A DNA stretch of 64,000 bases from Pelagomonas calceolata. Lineage: Eukaryota > Sar > Pelagophyceae > Pelagomonadales > Pelagomonadaceae. Both the position numbers and the translations under genes were made by a program. The notes under the pieces were generated by a model. The model searched no databases, had not been told where the DNA came from, and saw only the letters and a list, made by a program, of their open reading frames with translations. The stretch spans positions 3,748,501 through 3,812,500 of the forward strand of contig CAKKNE010000002.1 of assembly GCA_918797485.1 (NCBI GenBank), written 5' to 3'. Positions 1-9,628 of the stretch are shown here, piece by piece (positions within the stretch are counted from its first letter, which is position 1; the number at the start of each line of letters is the position of its first letter).

Positions 1-196
1 GGCGCCGACGCTCGCGGCGGCGTCGGCCGAGTTCTTCCCGGAGCACGCGACGCTGGGCGCGACGCTCGCCACGAGCCTGCTGCGCCACCGCGAGCAGGCC
101 TGGCGCGACGCCGAGGAGGACTACCTCTCGCGGCTGCTGACGCTCGCGTTCTGCGCCTTCTGCGGCGTCGCGGACTACGCGATCATGGTGCACTAA
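1..196 (+). CDS. 3' end of unrecognised protein (partial)
   Basis: An open frame starts at base 2 and runs for 64 codons to a TAA at 194-196. It enters from outside the window, so only the C-terminus is visible. The residues are alanine- and leucine-rich with a likely helical stretch ending in CGVADYAIMVH. Codon use is strongly GC-biased, like the neighbouring real genes, which is the main reason to call it coding. I recognise no domain. It faces the ankyrin gene (310-1506), leaving 113 bp between the two stop codons. Confidence 0.5.
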   Translation, partial: APTLAAASAEFFPEHATLGATLATSLLRHREQAWRDAEEDYLSRLLTLAFCAFCGVADYAIMVH

Positions 197-309
197 GTCT
201 ATTGGATTGGAGCCCCTTGTCAAGGGCCTTTTTTTGTATGTGTTGTGTGTTGTGTTGTGTGTCTGCCCGGCGGCGTGGAGGTGAACGCAGGTCAGAGAGA
301 GGGAGGCAC

Positions 310-1506
310 TTAGCAAGGAGGGGGGTCGCGGTCCGTGCGCCAGAATTGGAGGATCTTCCAGGCCAGCTCCTTCGGGAGCGGCGGCGCCTCCGTCGACTCG
401 GGAACGGGAAAGAGGCGCGCGAGGACCGGCGGCGGCGACGCGCGGCCCGCGGCGCAGAGACACCGGAGGACAATAAGTTGTTTGCGGGGGGCGGCTACGT
501 AGCGCTTCCAGGAGCCCGCCGCGCGCACTTCGGCGAGCAGCGCCTGGAACGCCTCGACCGCGCCGGTCCGCCGGCAAAATTCCGGCATCGCCGGGATGCC
601 GCCGTCGGAGATATCGTTGTCCAGTTGATAATTTACAATCGCCTCTGCATTGTCGCCAACGCTGTCCACCAAATCAAGGTCCGCACCAGCAGCCAGAAGC
701 TCGCGGACGACGCCGAGCGAAACGTACCCAGCCATTGCTGCGGCCATCAGGAGAGGCGTCACGCCGCCCGGGGTCGACCTGGCGTTCACCGCGGCCCCGT
801 GCTTCACAAGCAGACGAACGATGCCCTGGTGACCCATCGAGGTGGCGACTTGGGCGTTGGCGATCGACCAATGATCCGTCATTCGACTCCAGTCGTTCGT
901 CAGCACGGCGCGATGGAGCGCCGTGTCCCCGCTCCCGAGCGGACGACCCGCGGAGGCCCCGTAGCGCAGCAGGACGCGGACGGTGTCCACCGCTCCGACC
1001 CCGACCGCGTAGCCCAGCGCGCCACCGGCCCCCTCCTCGACGCGGGCGCCCGCCGCGCAGAGGAGCTCGGCGACGGGCGCGCACGCCGGCCGACACGTCA
1101 TGCAGGCGTTCGCGAGGAGCGTCGTGCCCGCGGCCTCTCCGTTCAGTTTGATCGCGTGGGGCGAGCCGCCCGCCGCGAGCCACTCCCTGACCACCTCGAT
1201 CCTGCCCTCGCGCGCGGCGAGCGCGACCTCGTCCTCAGGAACAGGCCGCCCTCCGGCACCGCCTTCGGCGGCGCGGCGCTGTGCGTCAGCAGCACGGCGA
1301 CGGGCCAAGAGGCCGCCGCCGGCCAGAGGGAGGCCACCCTCGAGCCCAAGTGGGAATTGTAACGGAGCGCCCGGCGGGTATTGCTGCATAGGCACCTGGA
1401 CCACGGGCGCGGCGCCGGGCGGCGCGTACGGCACGAACGGCGCGCCCGATGCCCACGGCGGCGGCGCCGGCTGGGCCGGCTGGGCCTCGAGCCCCGGCTG
1501 GTCCAT
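310..1506 (-). CDS. Ankyrin-repeat protein with C-terminal FWR-type tail
   Basis: The frame encodes 398 aa. The first 75 residues are proline/glycine/alanine-rich and look disordered. Ankyrin repeats follow from about residue 90 to 290, seen as units such as DTALHRAV and a G-VTPLLMAA-type unit, with spacer helices of the VVRELLAAGADLD type. The last 90 residues carry a block of the form GSWKRYV, then LIVLRCLC, then LPKELAWKILQFWR. A similar block ends the ankyrin protein at 18007-19008, and a weaker one ends that at 61783-62463. Ankyrin repeats bind proteins; the partner cannot be told from sequence. The start at 1506 is the first Met of the frame and precedes the Pro-rich leader, so the true start could be further in. 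Confidence 0.8.
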   Translation of the reverse strand: MDQPGLEAQPAQPAPPPWASGAPFVPYAPPGAAPVVQVPMQQYPPGAPLQFPLGLEGGLPLAGGGLLARRRAADAQRRAAEGGAGGRPVPEDEVALAAREGRIEVVREWLAAGGSPHAIKLNGEAAGTTLLANACMTCRPACAPVAELLCAAGARVEEGAGGALGYAVGVGAVDTVRVLLRYGASAGRPLGSGDTALHRAVLTNDWSRMTDHWSIANAQVATSMGHQGIVRLLVKHGAAVNARSTPGGVTPLLMAAAMAGYVSLGVVRELLAAGADLDLVDSVGDNAEAIVNYQLDNDISDGGIPAMPEFCRRTGAVEAFQALLAEVRAAGSWKRYVAAPRKQLIVLRCLCAAGRASPPPVLARLFPVPESTEAPPLPKELAWKILQFWRTDRDPPPC

Positions 1507-2414
1507 AGATATAGATGTCAGACACCGCGACCCCAGGCCGTGGGTTGGGCTTTTTGACCTCGAACCCGGCCTATCTGTGAGATTGAGATTGTTGGGGCAC
1601 GAGATTGGCTGCCCCAGCTTTTTTTTTGGCTGGAGATATCAGCTGAGGCTTACTGGGATGCTCAGCAGCATCGGACGCTCGGCGCCCCATCCGATAGAAA
1701 AGTGCGACCGCGGTTCGCCTCACGGCTCGTCCGATAGGTAGATACATACTTGGTTCTGAAAACCCGCGGGTTCCTAGTGTGTCGATACGCTAGATCACTA
1801 GGTCTTGCGGCTCGCCAAAATACACCAGCGATTGACGGCGCCATCTACCGTCCAAATGGGACATCATATCAACTCCAGCCCAGTTTTCATACACACTCGA
1901 CGGAACCGGAGCCGACGGCGCGCGCTCGGAGGGCGGGAGAAGAATTCTACTAGACAACTCCCGAGTTTATGTTCGTTTCCTTTCGTTTGTTAGTGGTAGA
2001 GTCCATCTAGGCCAAATCAGCCCGCACTGAGCTATTTTAGATATTCCGTTAGAGCCTCGCGGTGAGGCGATTTCGCGACCCCACATTTATGTGAAGGTGG
2101 GCTCAAGACCTGAACCCGCGAGTATCAGCGACGACACCATCCAGATGGACCATAACGCCGTTGTTCTATTCACAATCGACCGACTTGCCCGTTCTCCGCG
2201 GACGACGGTGCGTACGCGGGGCACTGGATTGGCCCCAGACCGGTGGTTTATAAAATAAATTTGCGTTTCAGGCGCCTTTTTTGTGGGACGGGCCAGATAA
2301 CCGGCCTGAGCGGCTACTACATTGCTCGAGACCCCACGATGCTCGGCGCGGGTCAGTTTAATGTGGCGCTTTTAGTCTATTATGGCAAGTTACTTTGGCG
2401 GAGATAACGCCCCA
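1507..2414. other. Intergenic, about 0.9 kb
   Basis: No convincing gene is seen. Base composition is clearly lower in GC than in the genes. At 1595-1635 there are two small hairpin-capable pieces: GGGGCA paired with TGCCCC, and a CCAGC/GCTGG pair around a run of T. The short open frames here have no codon bias and no recognisable domain. Confidence 0.4.
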
Positions 2415-3528
2415 CTAGCCGGGGTCGCGGGGTCCCCGAGGGAGTGGGTGTTGGTCCCGGCCTACTCGGAGAGGCCGTGGAAGAGTCCTGAGAAGGGTGC
2501 CCATCCTCTGCTCCCCCGCAGCGAAGGGAGCGCGTAGGTCCGGGACGATGCCGTCGCGCGTCCTCTTCGACTTTTCACGAAAATATCGCCCTCGCGCCGC
2601 GCCGCGGATGAGGTCCTCGAAGGCGCCGTGGACCTGATGTATGACGGGCACATCCGCCTCCCGGAGCGTGTCGCGCAGCTCCAGCTCCATCGCCGACGAC
2701 CAGATCGTCCGCGCCCCATACTTGTTACAGAGCCGCGTCGAGGTGAAGAAGATGTCGCCGCGCGGGTCGACGCGTAGGCCGGTGTCGCCGATGAGCGTAC
2801 CGACCCACGGCGCCATGGCCGGCGACGCCAGGCCGAACGAATTCGAGACGACCTCCGCCCAGAAGCGGTTCTTCAGGCGCAACACGCTATGCGGAATCGC
2901 CTGCAGGGTGGAAATCAAACATAGGGCTGGGTGCACCCATAGGAATATTATTAATTAACTAACTATCATTTCGGCCGGCAGACACCTCCTAAAAATTCCG
3001 CGCGCGCGCGTTACCCCCCCTCTGGCGCGTAACTAGGGTAACACGCGATGCTCAACATCCGCCTCCTGAGCCCCCCACAGACCACCCTAGGCACAGTTCG
3101 AGGCCTGTGGGATCATTATTACACCGAATTTCGCCCGTTTAGGTCTTGTTTTGGACCTAGGTGACGGGTTTTGCTGATTTAACCCCCCTCCCTCTACTTC
3201 AACTTTACGTTGAACTTCAGTCTGACGCGGCATAAATATCCGAGGTTTACTCCTATAATATTTTGATTTCTACCCTGATCGCCTGCCAGAACGAGCGAGC
3301 CGCCTTGCACGCTTGCGCGCTCATGAACGACTCGCGTCGCGCGTCGTCACCCGGCAAGGCCGATAACTCTGCCTTCAGCACCGCAGCGGCGGCGGCCTCG
3401 CGTTGGCGCGAAACCTCGCGTTGGACGCGTAGAATCGGGAGACCGTTGTCGTCGAGGCCCGCGTCCTCCACGGGCACGGCGAGCGGGCCCACCTCAATGT
3501 CGCCGCGTTGCGCGTCACACCTCATCAA
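2415..3528 (-). CDS. Unrecognised split gene interrupted by an introner (possible retroelement-derived C-terminus)
   Basis: Two open segments, 3274-3528 and 2415-2900, read in one frame once the introner-type intron 2901-3273 is removed (85 codons, then 162 with the stop). Exon 1 ends in SFWQAIR and exon 2 starts AIPHSVLRLKN, so the join repeats the residues made by the target duplication. The pattern SAQA...FW.AIP...RLKN.F...FGLASP, with later GDIFF and a GIVPDLRAP motif, loosely resembles the region after the reverse transcriptase in some LINE proteins; this is a weak family impression, not a firm match. There is no RT core here, so if that is right it is only a fragment. GC is lower than in neighbouring genes. 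The start at 3528 is simply the first Met. Confidence 0.4.
2904..3277 (-). mobile_element. Introner element with TIRs and perfect 8-bp target duplication
   Basis: The two ends are inverted copies of each other: CAGGGTGGAAATCAAA at 2904 and CAGGGTAGAAATCAAA read inward on the other strand from 3277 (15 of 16 match). The element is flanked by identical 8-mers ATCGCCTG at 2896-2903 and 3278-3285. Read on the minus strand, GT at 3273 and AG at 2901 would splice out almost exactly the element (373 nt) and leave the frame open. This is what a DNA-transposon-like introner looks like. Inside it lies the 46-bp segment 3166-3211 that recurs at the right edge of the window. No coding capacity is seen, so it would need transposase from elsewhere. 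Confidence 0.85.
3166..3211. repeat. Repeat R5, copy 1
   Basis: About 46 bp from GGGTTTTGCTGATTT through a C-run to CTACTTCAACTTTACGTT. It matches 63953-64000 almost base for base, differing only in the length of the C run and one A. The 3' end can form a hairpin, TTCAAC with GTTGAA around TTTAC. This copy sits inside the introner 2904-3277. Confidence 0.8.
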
Positions 3529-3620
3529 CTAAGCCCGGACCCCCCGAAACGAAGTAAAACAGGTTTTTTTATAGAGAGGGACGCGGCACGGCCTGCAAGC
3601 GCCACACAGCATCGCGCGTC

Positions 3621-6600
3621 ATGCAGCCGGCGACCTACGCCTCGGTGGCGCACGTCGGCTGGGAGCGGAGCATCCGCTGGGAGGCGCCGGACGACGACGA
3701 CGCCGCGGAGCGCGCCGCGCCCATCGTCGGCGGCGACGCCCGCGTCGCGAGCGGCGCCTGGACGCGCGCCATCCGCTGGGACGGGGACCAAACCGCCGCG
3801 CCGAGCGATGAAACGACGCACGCGCCCGCGGACGAGGACGCGCGCGCCGCGCGCGCGTACCGCGAGCCGGCGGGCCGGCAGTCGCGGCGGCGCGCGGCGG
3901 GGAACCAGCGCCTGCCCAAGGCCGCGAACGCGCGGCCGGCGCAGCTGCACCGCTTCGTGAGCGCGGACACGGCGAACCGCGCCCGGGAGCTCTTCCACCG
4001 GCCGCGCGTCGACCACCGGCTGCTGCGGGCGCCGTGGCGCCTCGCGGCGCGCGGGCGGTCGGCGGCGCAGCGCGGCGCGCGGCAGCTGCGGGCGCGGTCG
4101 CTGGACCAGGTCCGCGCCGAGGACCTCCGGGCGGGCGACGGCGACCTGTTCGTGGGGGAGCTCTCCGAGGAGCGGCCGGGCCTCGTGGCGAACCCGGGCA
4201 TGAGCTTCGCGCTGTGCCGCCTGCGGCGCGGCGTCGAGGGCCGCGCGTCCGACGACGACGACGACCGCGACGGCGTCGCGGTCGACCTAGGGATGGAGGC
4301 GCCGTCGCCGCTGCTCGGGGACCTGCCGGAGCCCGGCCGCGAGCTCCTGGTCGGCGTCTCGAACTTGCAAAGGCGGCCGGTCTTCCCGCACGCGTCGCGC
4401 GACTTCCTGCTGTGCCTCCGGCCGCGGCTGCGCAAGGACCTCGGCAAGGCCGCGGAGGTGGCGTGGACCTGCCGGCCGCTGCGGAAGCACGTCGTCGCGG
4501 CGCTCGGCCAGGGCGAGCCGCGCATCGAGGTGCCGCCGGCCGGGTCGAAGCGGTACGCGGCGCTCCAGGAGCCGCTCGCCGCGTTCCACATCGCGCGCGC
4601 GCTGCTGGCCAAGAGCTCGGCGGCCAAGGGCGACGTCAAGCACGCGACGTTCCCGGCGTCCGACCTCGGGCGCGCACTCTTCGCGTCGGCGCCCGCGCCG
4701 CTCGCGCTGGTGAAGCGCGCGGCGGCCGAGGTCGCCGAGCGCGTGCGCGACGTGCACGGCGAGGCGCTGAAGAGCGTCGAGGGCGAGGACCTCTGGACGC
4801 ACCGGGCCCAGGCGGTCCGGCCCGACGACGTGGCGCTGCGCTTCGCGCCCGAGGACGTGTGCGCCTACGAGTCGGCGTCGGCGTCGCTCAAGCGGCTGAA
4901 GCACCTCGGGTTGCGGCGGCCGCAGCTCCTGGGCGGGCCGGCGGGCGTCGCGCCGGCGTGCCGCAAGCTCTTCGAGGTGAAGCGCGCCGCGGACGCGCGC
5001 GCCAAGGACCTCGAGACGCGCGCCCGGGGCGACCCGGGCCCCGCGCCGTCCCTCGGGGACCTGTGCGCGGCGGCCCGGCGGCGCTGCGCGGAGGCGGACG
5101 CGACGCTCCGCGCCGCGATGCGCGTGCACGAGGAGCTGAGCTTCGCGCCGGCGCACCTGACGAGCGGGTTCTGCGACGCGGTCCTGAAGAAGACGCAGCA
5201 CGCCGTGCTGCGGCTCGAGGGCCCCGGCGACCCGAGCGGCTGCGGCGACGCGTTCTCGTTCGCCCGGTCGACGCTGCGGGAGCTGCGGCGGGGCGACGTG
5301 ATCCACAAGGCGTCGGGCCAGGCCGTCAAGGAGGCCTACGACGAGCGCGTCAACGCGATCGCGCGGCGGCAGCGGCACGCGCTGTCGGGCCGCGGCCACG
5401 ACGGGGCGCACGTGGAGGACGACGCGCTCAAGGACCTGCGGGGCGGCTTCGTGGGCCGCGGCGCGCGGGGGCCCTACGCCACGTCCAGCGGCTACGACGC
5501 CGCCAAGGCGCAGAAGGCGCGGGACCAGAACAAGCGGCGGAAGGGCGGGTCGCACGGGCGGCGGTCGCCCGTCGAGGCCGACGACGACCTGGAGGACCTC
5601 GAGGCGGACCTCGAGCAGGACCTGCTGCAGGGCGAGGCCAAGGACGAGGACGAGCGGCAGCTCGAGTCGTTCCGGCGGGCCCTGCAGCAGGAGAGCAACG
5701 TCCAGCAGGCGAGCGGGCCGCCCAAGTTCCTCGTGCGACGGCTGACGCGGCGGCTGGTCCACGGGCGCGAGGTCGTCGCGGTCACGTTCGTGAACAGTTC
5801 GCACGAGGTCGACCGGGTGGCGCGGCGGACGGGCGTCTCGCTCGAGGCCGACGACGACGCCCTCGTGCTGGACGTGCCGCTGGACGACCGACGCCAGGCG
5901 CCGGGCCCCAAGAAGCTCACACTGCGCCTCGGGGCGAAGGAGGAACCGAAGAAACGCACGGGCGCCGTCAAGCTCAACCTCACGAAACTGCGGGGCCGCG
6001 CCGACGACTACAAGGCGGAGGCCAAGCGCCAGAAGGCCGAGCAGCAGCGCGCCGAGGCGGCGGCCTACCACCGGCCCGTCGCGAAGCGCGAGGGCCCGCG
6101 CGCCGACGCGCAGAACAAGCCCCACGTCCAGCTCGCGAAGCTGCTGCGGCAAGAGTGCCTGAACCCCATGTACGCGCGGCCCGGGTGCCGACCCTTCGTC
6201 CGGCCCGTCTCGACGAAGACGTTCCCGCTGTACAAGACGAAGATCACCAAGCCGATGGACCTCTCGACGATCAAGTCGCGGCTCGAGCGCTACGTCTACC
6301 GGGACCGCGAGGGCTTCATGGCGGACATGGACCTGATCGCGACGAACTCCATCACGTTCAACGGCCCCGAGCACCCGATCTCCAAGGAGGCCCTGGCGAT
6401 GGCGCGCGCGGCGCGCGCGGCGTGCGACTCGTTCGACGACGAGCTGGGCGCGCTGGAGCGGGCGACGAAGGCCATGATGGCGGCGGCGCCGAAGCGGCGG
6501 CGGGCCTCGCCGCCGCCGGCGGCCGCCGCGCCCGCGCCCGCGCCCGGCGACGGCGTCGCGCTCGCCTTCGCCGGCATCGGGCGCGCGCCGGTGCCGACGA

Positions 6601-6824
6601 ACGCGCGGACGCCGCCGACGTCGCCGCCGCCCCAACTCGCGCCGCCGGGCGCGCCCGTGCGCCAGGCCTCGACGGCGCCCCAGCAACCGCTGCTCCGCGT
6701 CGCGGCGGCCCGGCCGGCGGCGACTTCCTCGCCGCCGCCGAGCACGCCGTTCCTCGCCGCCGCGCTGGCGGACGACTCGTCCTCGGGCGAGGAGGAGGCC
6801 GTCGGGGGCGGGGCGATTAATTGA
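3621..6824 (+). CDS. TAF1: TAF1-like TFIID subunit with bromodomain
   Basis: The frame encodes 1067 aa. TAF1 is the largest TFIID subunit and helps load RNA polymerase II at promoters. The N-terminus has two short W-SIRW / W-AIRW acidic motifs (about residues 13 and 51) like those of TAF1 and its relatives. The long middle part has the TAF1 core signature: a VANPGMS motif near residue 190, then a region ending in GQGEPRIEVPP near 295. A single bromodomain lies at about 834-935, with KITKPMDLSTIKSRL and the acetyl-lysine-binding Asn in SITFNGPEHPIS. A lysine-rich coiled segment precedes it, and the tail is a Pro/Ala-rich acidic stretch. Human TAF1 has two bromodomains and is longer; one is normal in plants and algae. 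There is no sign of an intron. Confidence 0.8.
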   Translation: MQPATYASVAHVGWERSIRWEAPDDDDAAERAAPIVGGDARVASGAWTRAIRWDGDQTAAPSDETTHAPADEDARAARAYREPAGRQSRRRAAGNQRLPKAANARPAQLHRFVSADTANRARELFHRPRVDHRLLRAPWRLAARGRSAAQRGARQLRARSLDQVRAEDLRAGDGDLFVGELSEERPGLVANPGMSFALCRLRRGVEGRASDDDDDRDGVAVDLGMEAPSPLLGDLPEPGRELLVGVSNLQRRPVFPHASRDFLLCLRPRLRKDLGKAAEVAWTCRPLRKHVVAALGQGEPRIEVPPAGSKRYAALQEPLAAFHIARALLAKSSAAKGDVKHATFPASDLGRALFASAPAPLALVKRAAAEVAERVRDVHGEALKSVEGEDLWTHRAQAVRPDDVALRFAPEDVCAYESASASLKRLKHLGLRRPQLLGGPAGVAPACRKLFEVKRAADARAKDLETRARGDPGPAPSLGDLCAAARRRCAEADATLRAAMRVHEELSFAPAHLTSGFCDAVLKKTQHAVLRLEGPGDPSGCGDAFSFARSTLRELRRGDVIHKASGQAVKEAYDERVNAIARRQRHALSGRGHDGAHVEDDALKDLRGGFVGRGARGPYATSSGYDAAKAQKARDQNKRRKGGSHGRRSPVEADDDLEDLEADLEQDLLQGEAKDEDERQLESFRRALQQESNVQQASGPPKFLVRRLTRRLVHGREVVAVTFVNSSHEVDRVARRTGVSLEADDDALVLDVPLDDRRQAPGPKKLTLRLGAKEEPKKRTGAVKLNLTKLRGRADDYKAEAKRQKAEQQRAEAAAYHRPVAKREGPRADAQNKPHVQLAKLLRQECLNPMYARPGCRPFVRPVSTKTFPLYKTKITKPMDLSTIKSRLERYVYRDREGFMADMDLIATNSITFNGPEHPISKEALAMARAARAACDSFDDELGALERATKAMMAAAPKRRRASPPPAAAAPAPAPGDGVALAFAGIGRAPVPTNARTPPTSPPPQLAPPGAPVRQASTAPQQPLLRVAAARPAATSSPPPSTPFLAAALADDSSSGEEEAVGGGAIN

Positions 6825-7168
6825 TTTATTATGGTGTTCAAGTTCGCTTCTAAATTGTAGCCACGCCTTCAAGTTGCTTTGCTTAGAGCTAGGCCGCCTA
6901 GCCACCAACGACGCCTTACTCCGCGAGAAAGGTTTCGCAGTAGTAAAAGCATTTGGTAAGGCTGCAGGGACTCGGATAATATCGACCGGCCGGTCCTTCT
7001 ATCGATCCGACGAGCAAAATCTCTCGGTTGTGGATTCTCTAGCACGTCGTCAAAAATCTCTACTCGGTACTGGTATGTGTACATTACGGCCCTTTTTACC
7101 GCACCAACTGAGCACCTCTGCGAGCTGCTCTGTGCCTTGAAACAGGCGTTTTACGCCAGTTATCTATT
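6825..7168. other. Intergenic between TAF1-like gene and NPRL2, carries repeat R2
   Basis: The 344 bp between two plus-strand genes should contain the 3' end of the first and the promoter of the second. Repeat R2 lies at 6874-6905. Nothing else was recognised. Confidence 0.5.
6874..6905 (+). repeat. Repeat R2, copy 1
   Basis: TTGCTTTGCTTAGAGCTAGG followed by CCGCCTAGCCAC. The core CTAGGC-C-GCCTAG is a perfect inverted repeat with a one-base centre. Other copies are at 49466-49494 and, on the other strand, 56511-56547. All three lie between genes, just past a stop codon. Confidence 0.85.
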
Positions 7169-8500
7169 ATGCCCGTGACCTGCGTGGCGCGCGCCTTTTA
7201 TGCTGAGTTCGACGACGTCAAGGGCCCGGTGGTCCTCTACGAGGAGCCGCCGGGCTGCCTGACCCGGGACGAGGAGGGCCGGCGCATCTGGGAGTGCTTC
7301 GGCGACTACGTGATCACGGGCCGGGAGCCGCTCGACGGCGTGGCGGTGCGCGCGCGCGCGGGGCGGGACGCGGTGCTCTGCGTGCCGCAGATCCTGCGGA
7401 GCGAGACGCGCTACGTGCGGAACGCGTTGCTCTTCGGGCTGGGCGTGGCGGTGCCGGGCGCGGACCTCCCGGCGGCCACGGGGGCCTGCCTGCCGGCGCT
7501 GCAGCGCCTCTCGCGATCCCTGAGGGCGCTCGAGGCGGAGGCCCAGGACGCGTCGTGGGCCGCGCGCAAGGAACGATTGGAGGCGGCGCTGCCGGCCGTC
7601 CTCGAGGCGCTGGAGCGCGCCGCGGCCCAGGCGTGCCGGCGGCACGTCCCGCCGGCGCCGCCGACGCCGTGGCCCGCGACGCGCGACCCGAACGTCCTGG
7701 CCCTCGCGCGGCCCTGGCTCAGCCGCAGAAACGCCAAGGCCTCGGTCGTGCACGGCGGCCTGGACGAGCGGCGGCCGCCGCCGGCCGTCGAGCCCTACGA
7801 GGTGCCCATTCTGCTCGCGCGGCCGCGCGACCTCCTGCGCCTCTCGTCGCACCGGTACGGGGACGACGCCTGGGACCTCGCGGTCCAGCAGGTCATCCCG
7901 CACGTCGACGGCGTGCGGTCCGCGAAGCAGCTGGCGCGCGCGGCGCGCGTCGACCTGGACGTGGTGCTCCGGTCGCTGCGCGTCCTGCGCCACTACCGCT
8001 GCCTCGCCGTCGTCGACACGTTCCAGTACCAGAACGTCTACCGCGCCACGGACCGGCTCTCGCGGCTGGCGGCGTCGCGGCGCGCGCTGGAGGGCTGCGC
8101 GCGGTTCTGCTTCCGCGGCGAGGCGCGCAAGAGCCTGCAGGGCCTCGACGCGCTGCGGCTGTACTGCGCCTTCCAGGACGCGCGGAGCGTCAAGGACGTG
8201 CTGCTCGAGGCGGCGCGGGCGGCGCCCAAGGTCGTCGCGGCGCTCGACGCTCGCGCCTTCGTCGCGTTCGGCCTCGTGCACGGCCTGCTCGTGCGCGTGC
8301 ACCGCTTCCCCGTCGCGGTGCGCGCGGCGCAGCCGTCGCGGGCGCGGACGCCGCCGCCGCCCTTCCTGGACCGGCTCGTGTTCCTGTGCGACGGCTCGCG
8401 GCGCATGGACGCCGTCTGCACGGACGTGGACCTGCCCGCGGCGCGCTGCGACGCCGAGCTGCGGGAGCACGGGTACGCGACGATCGATGTGTATAGGTGA
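7169..8500 (+). CDS. NPRL2: NPRL2-like GATOR1/SEACIT subunit
   Basis: The frame encodes 443 aa, close to the family length. NPRL2 pairs with NPRL3 and DEPDC5 in the GATOR1 complex, the GTPase-activating complex that turns off Rag GTPases and TORC1 when amino acids are short. The N-terminal longin-like part opens with the typical ARAFYAEFDDVKGPVVLYEE pattern, followed by DYVITGREPL. In the middle are WDLAVQQVIPHVDGVRS and VDTFQYQNVY, which match the strongly conserved NPRL2 motifs for the winged-helix and linker region. The start gives the longin strand directly, so 7169 is very likely right. No intron is seen. Confidence 0.93.
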   Translation: MPVTCVARAFYAEFDDVKGPVVLYEEPPGCLTRDEEGRRIWECFGDYVITGREPLDGVAVRARAGRDAVLCVPQILRSETRYVRNALLFGLGVAVPGADLPAATGACLPALQRLSRSLRALEAEAQDASWAARKERLEAALPAVLEALERAAAQACRRHVPPAPPTPWPATRDPNVLALARPWLSRRNAKASVVHGGLDERRPPPAVEPYEVPILLARPRDLLRLSSHRYGDDAWDLAVQQVIPHVDGVRSAKQLARAARVDLDVVLRSLRVLRHYRCLAVVDTFQYQNVYRATDRLSRLAASRRALEGCARFCFRGEARKSLQGLDALRLYCAFQDARSVKDVLLEAARAAPKVVAALDARAFVAFGLVHGLLVRVHRFPVAVRAAQPSRARTPPPPFLDRLVFLCDGSRRMDAVCTDVDLPAARCDAELREHGYATIDVYR

Positions 8501-9076
8501 AATTACTGAAATGATTGGGAAATCCCGATATAAAACGGTACGGGTTTCGCAGGTCAGCCATTAGAGTTGTTCAACCAGGGCTAGCTCATAGTCCTCTCTT
8601 TACTCATACAGGTGGCGGTGACACGACTCGGCCTGGGCATGTGGCAAACGATTACAATCCTCCAGTGCCCTCCCAGGCAGACCCTGCTCCCCGACCCGAC
8701 GGTGAAGACGTGACGCTGGATCCGGACCTTTAGAGGCCTGGTTCTAGTGCGTCCATCCCCCAGGGACTAGGCTAGCGTCCCCAAAACCGAGTAACGACCG
8801 AGCAGGGAGAAGGCTCCTAGGAGCTTGTTCCTTTTTTTTAGGTCTTCCTTAATTAATTTATTTTATTTTCTAGCTACTAACCATTAGAGTTGAGCCATTC
8901 AGAGCCGACTGGGGGAAGCTTATGCTAAGGACTAGGGACTAAACCCCACCGTGCTGCAAGTCGTCCGGAGCCGTCCCCGGCGCCGCGCCCGTCTCAGCAT
9001 AGAACGCGCCGAACTCGGGCTCCCCGACTACATACCGAGTGCGCTGCCGGGCAGCCCAGAACCCCTGCGCGCGATT
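8501..9076. other. Intergenic, 0.58 kb
   Basis: Contains an AT-rich tract at 8842-8872 (CTTCCTTAATTAATTTATTT), also seen as a close variant at 49449 and 16376. These tracts lie after gene ends and may be 3' processing sequence. A frame open from 8951 leads into the small ORF at 9077. No other feature is seen. Confidence 0.4.
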
Positions 9077-9277
9077 ATGGACGAAGACGCCTTCAAGGAG
9101 TCCCTGATCGGGCTGCTCGTAACACTCCCAGATTATCAGGGCGGCGGCCACGGCGTCATCAAAGACATAAAAGGAAACGTCGTGCAGGTCGTCGTGCTAG
9201 GCGACAAGGGCGAGACGATCGTTGCTTCCCACATGGACGAGCTCGAAGCCGTTCAGCCCCCCGCGGACACGCAATGA
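9077..9277 (+). CDS. Small unrecognised ORF
   Basis: A 66-aa frame beginning MDEDAFKESLIGLL. The middle reads HGVIKDIKGNVVQVVVLGDK then SHMDELEAV, a pattern of beta strands ending in an acidic helix that recalls KOW/SH3-like barrels. I cannot name a family. The frame is open upstream to 8951, so the start is uncertain. Codon use is less GC-biased than in neighbouring genes. It may be a fragment or an exon of the same locus as 9332-9535. Confidence 0.35.
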   Translation: MDEDAFKESLIGLLVTLPDYQGGGHGVIKDIKGNVVQVVVLGDKGETIVASHMDELEAVQPPADTQ

Positions 9278-9331
9278 GCGCGTTCCCCTTCCGCGTGCCG
9301 AAGGGTTATCCACGAGCGCGGGGCCCGGGCG

Positions 9332-9535
9332 GTGCGGGCAGTTGGTACGCCTCCGGAGCTGACGCTGCGAGGCCGGGCGAAGACCGAGCACCGAGTCATG
9401 CAGTTTCTATGCAAGAATAAAACCGAGATCATCAGAAAGGTGCTCGCGTTCCGGCCCTGCCCGAACTTCGACCCGGATGAGCCCGAATTCTTGGAGCCGG
9501 CGGACGTCGTCATGCCTATGCCAGTGCTAAAATAA
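9332..9535 (+). CDS. Small unrecognised ORF
   Basis: A 67-aa frame with sensible protein composition: RVMQFLCKNKTEIIRKVLAF, then a proline/acidic tail FDPDEPEFLEPADVV. The frame is open upstream without a stop through the region just before the Met, so it could be a downstream exon. I do not recognise it. It lies 93 bp from the stop of Rpn6 on the other strand, so the two genes converge. Confidence 0.35.
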   Translation: MRAVGTPPELTLRGRAKTEHRVMQFLCKNKTEIIRKVLAFRPCPNFDPDEPEFLEPADVVMPMPVLK

Positions 9536-9628
9536 CTCTACTCTACTCTACTATCTGTCCACGCCGGGCGCGCCGCGCCGCCGCCGCGACGCCTCCACGA
9601 AAGGAGCTCGGGCATAGTAGTAGATAAG

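Noticed and set aside
4034-6820. Long second-frame and antisense frames (to 928 aa) over the TAF1-like gene
   Set aside because: They consist of Arg/Ala/Gly/Pro runs, as expected from shifted reading of a GC-rich gene, and have no domain.
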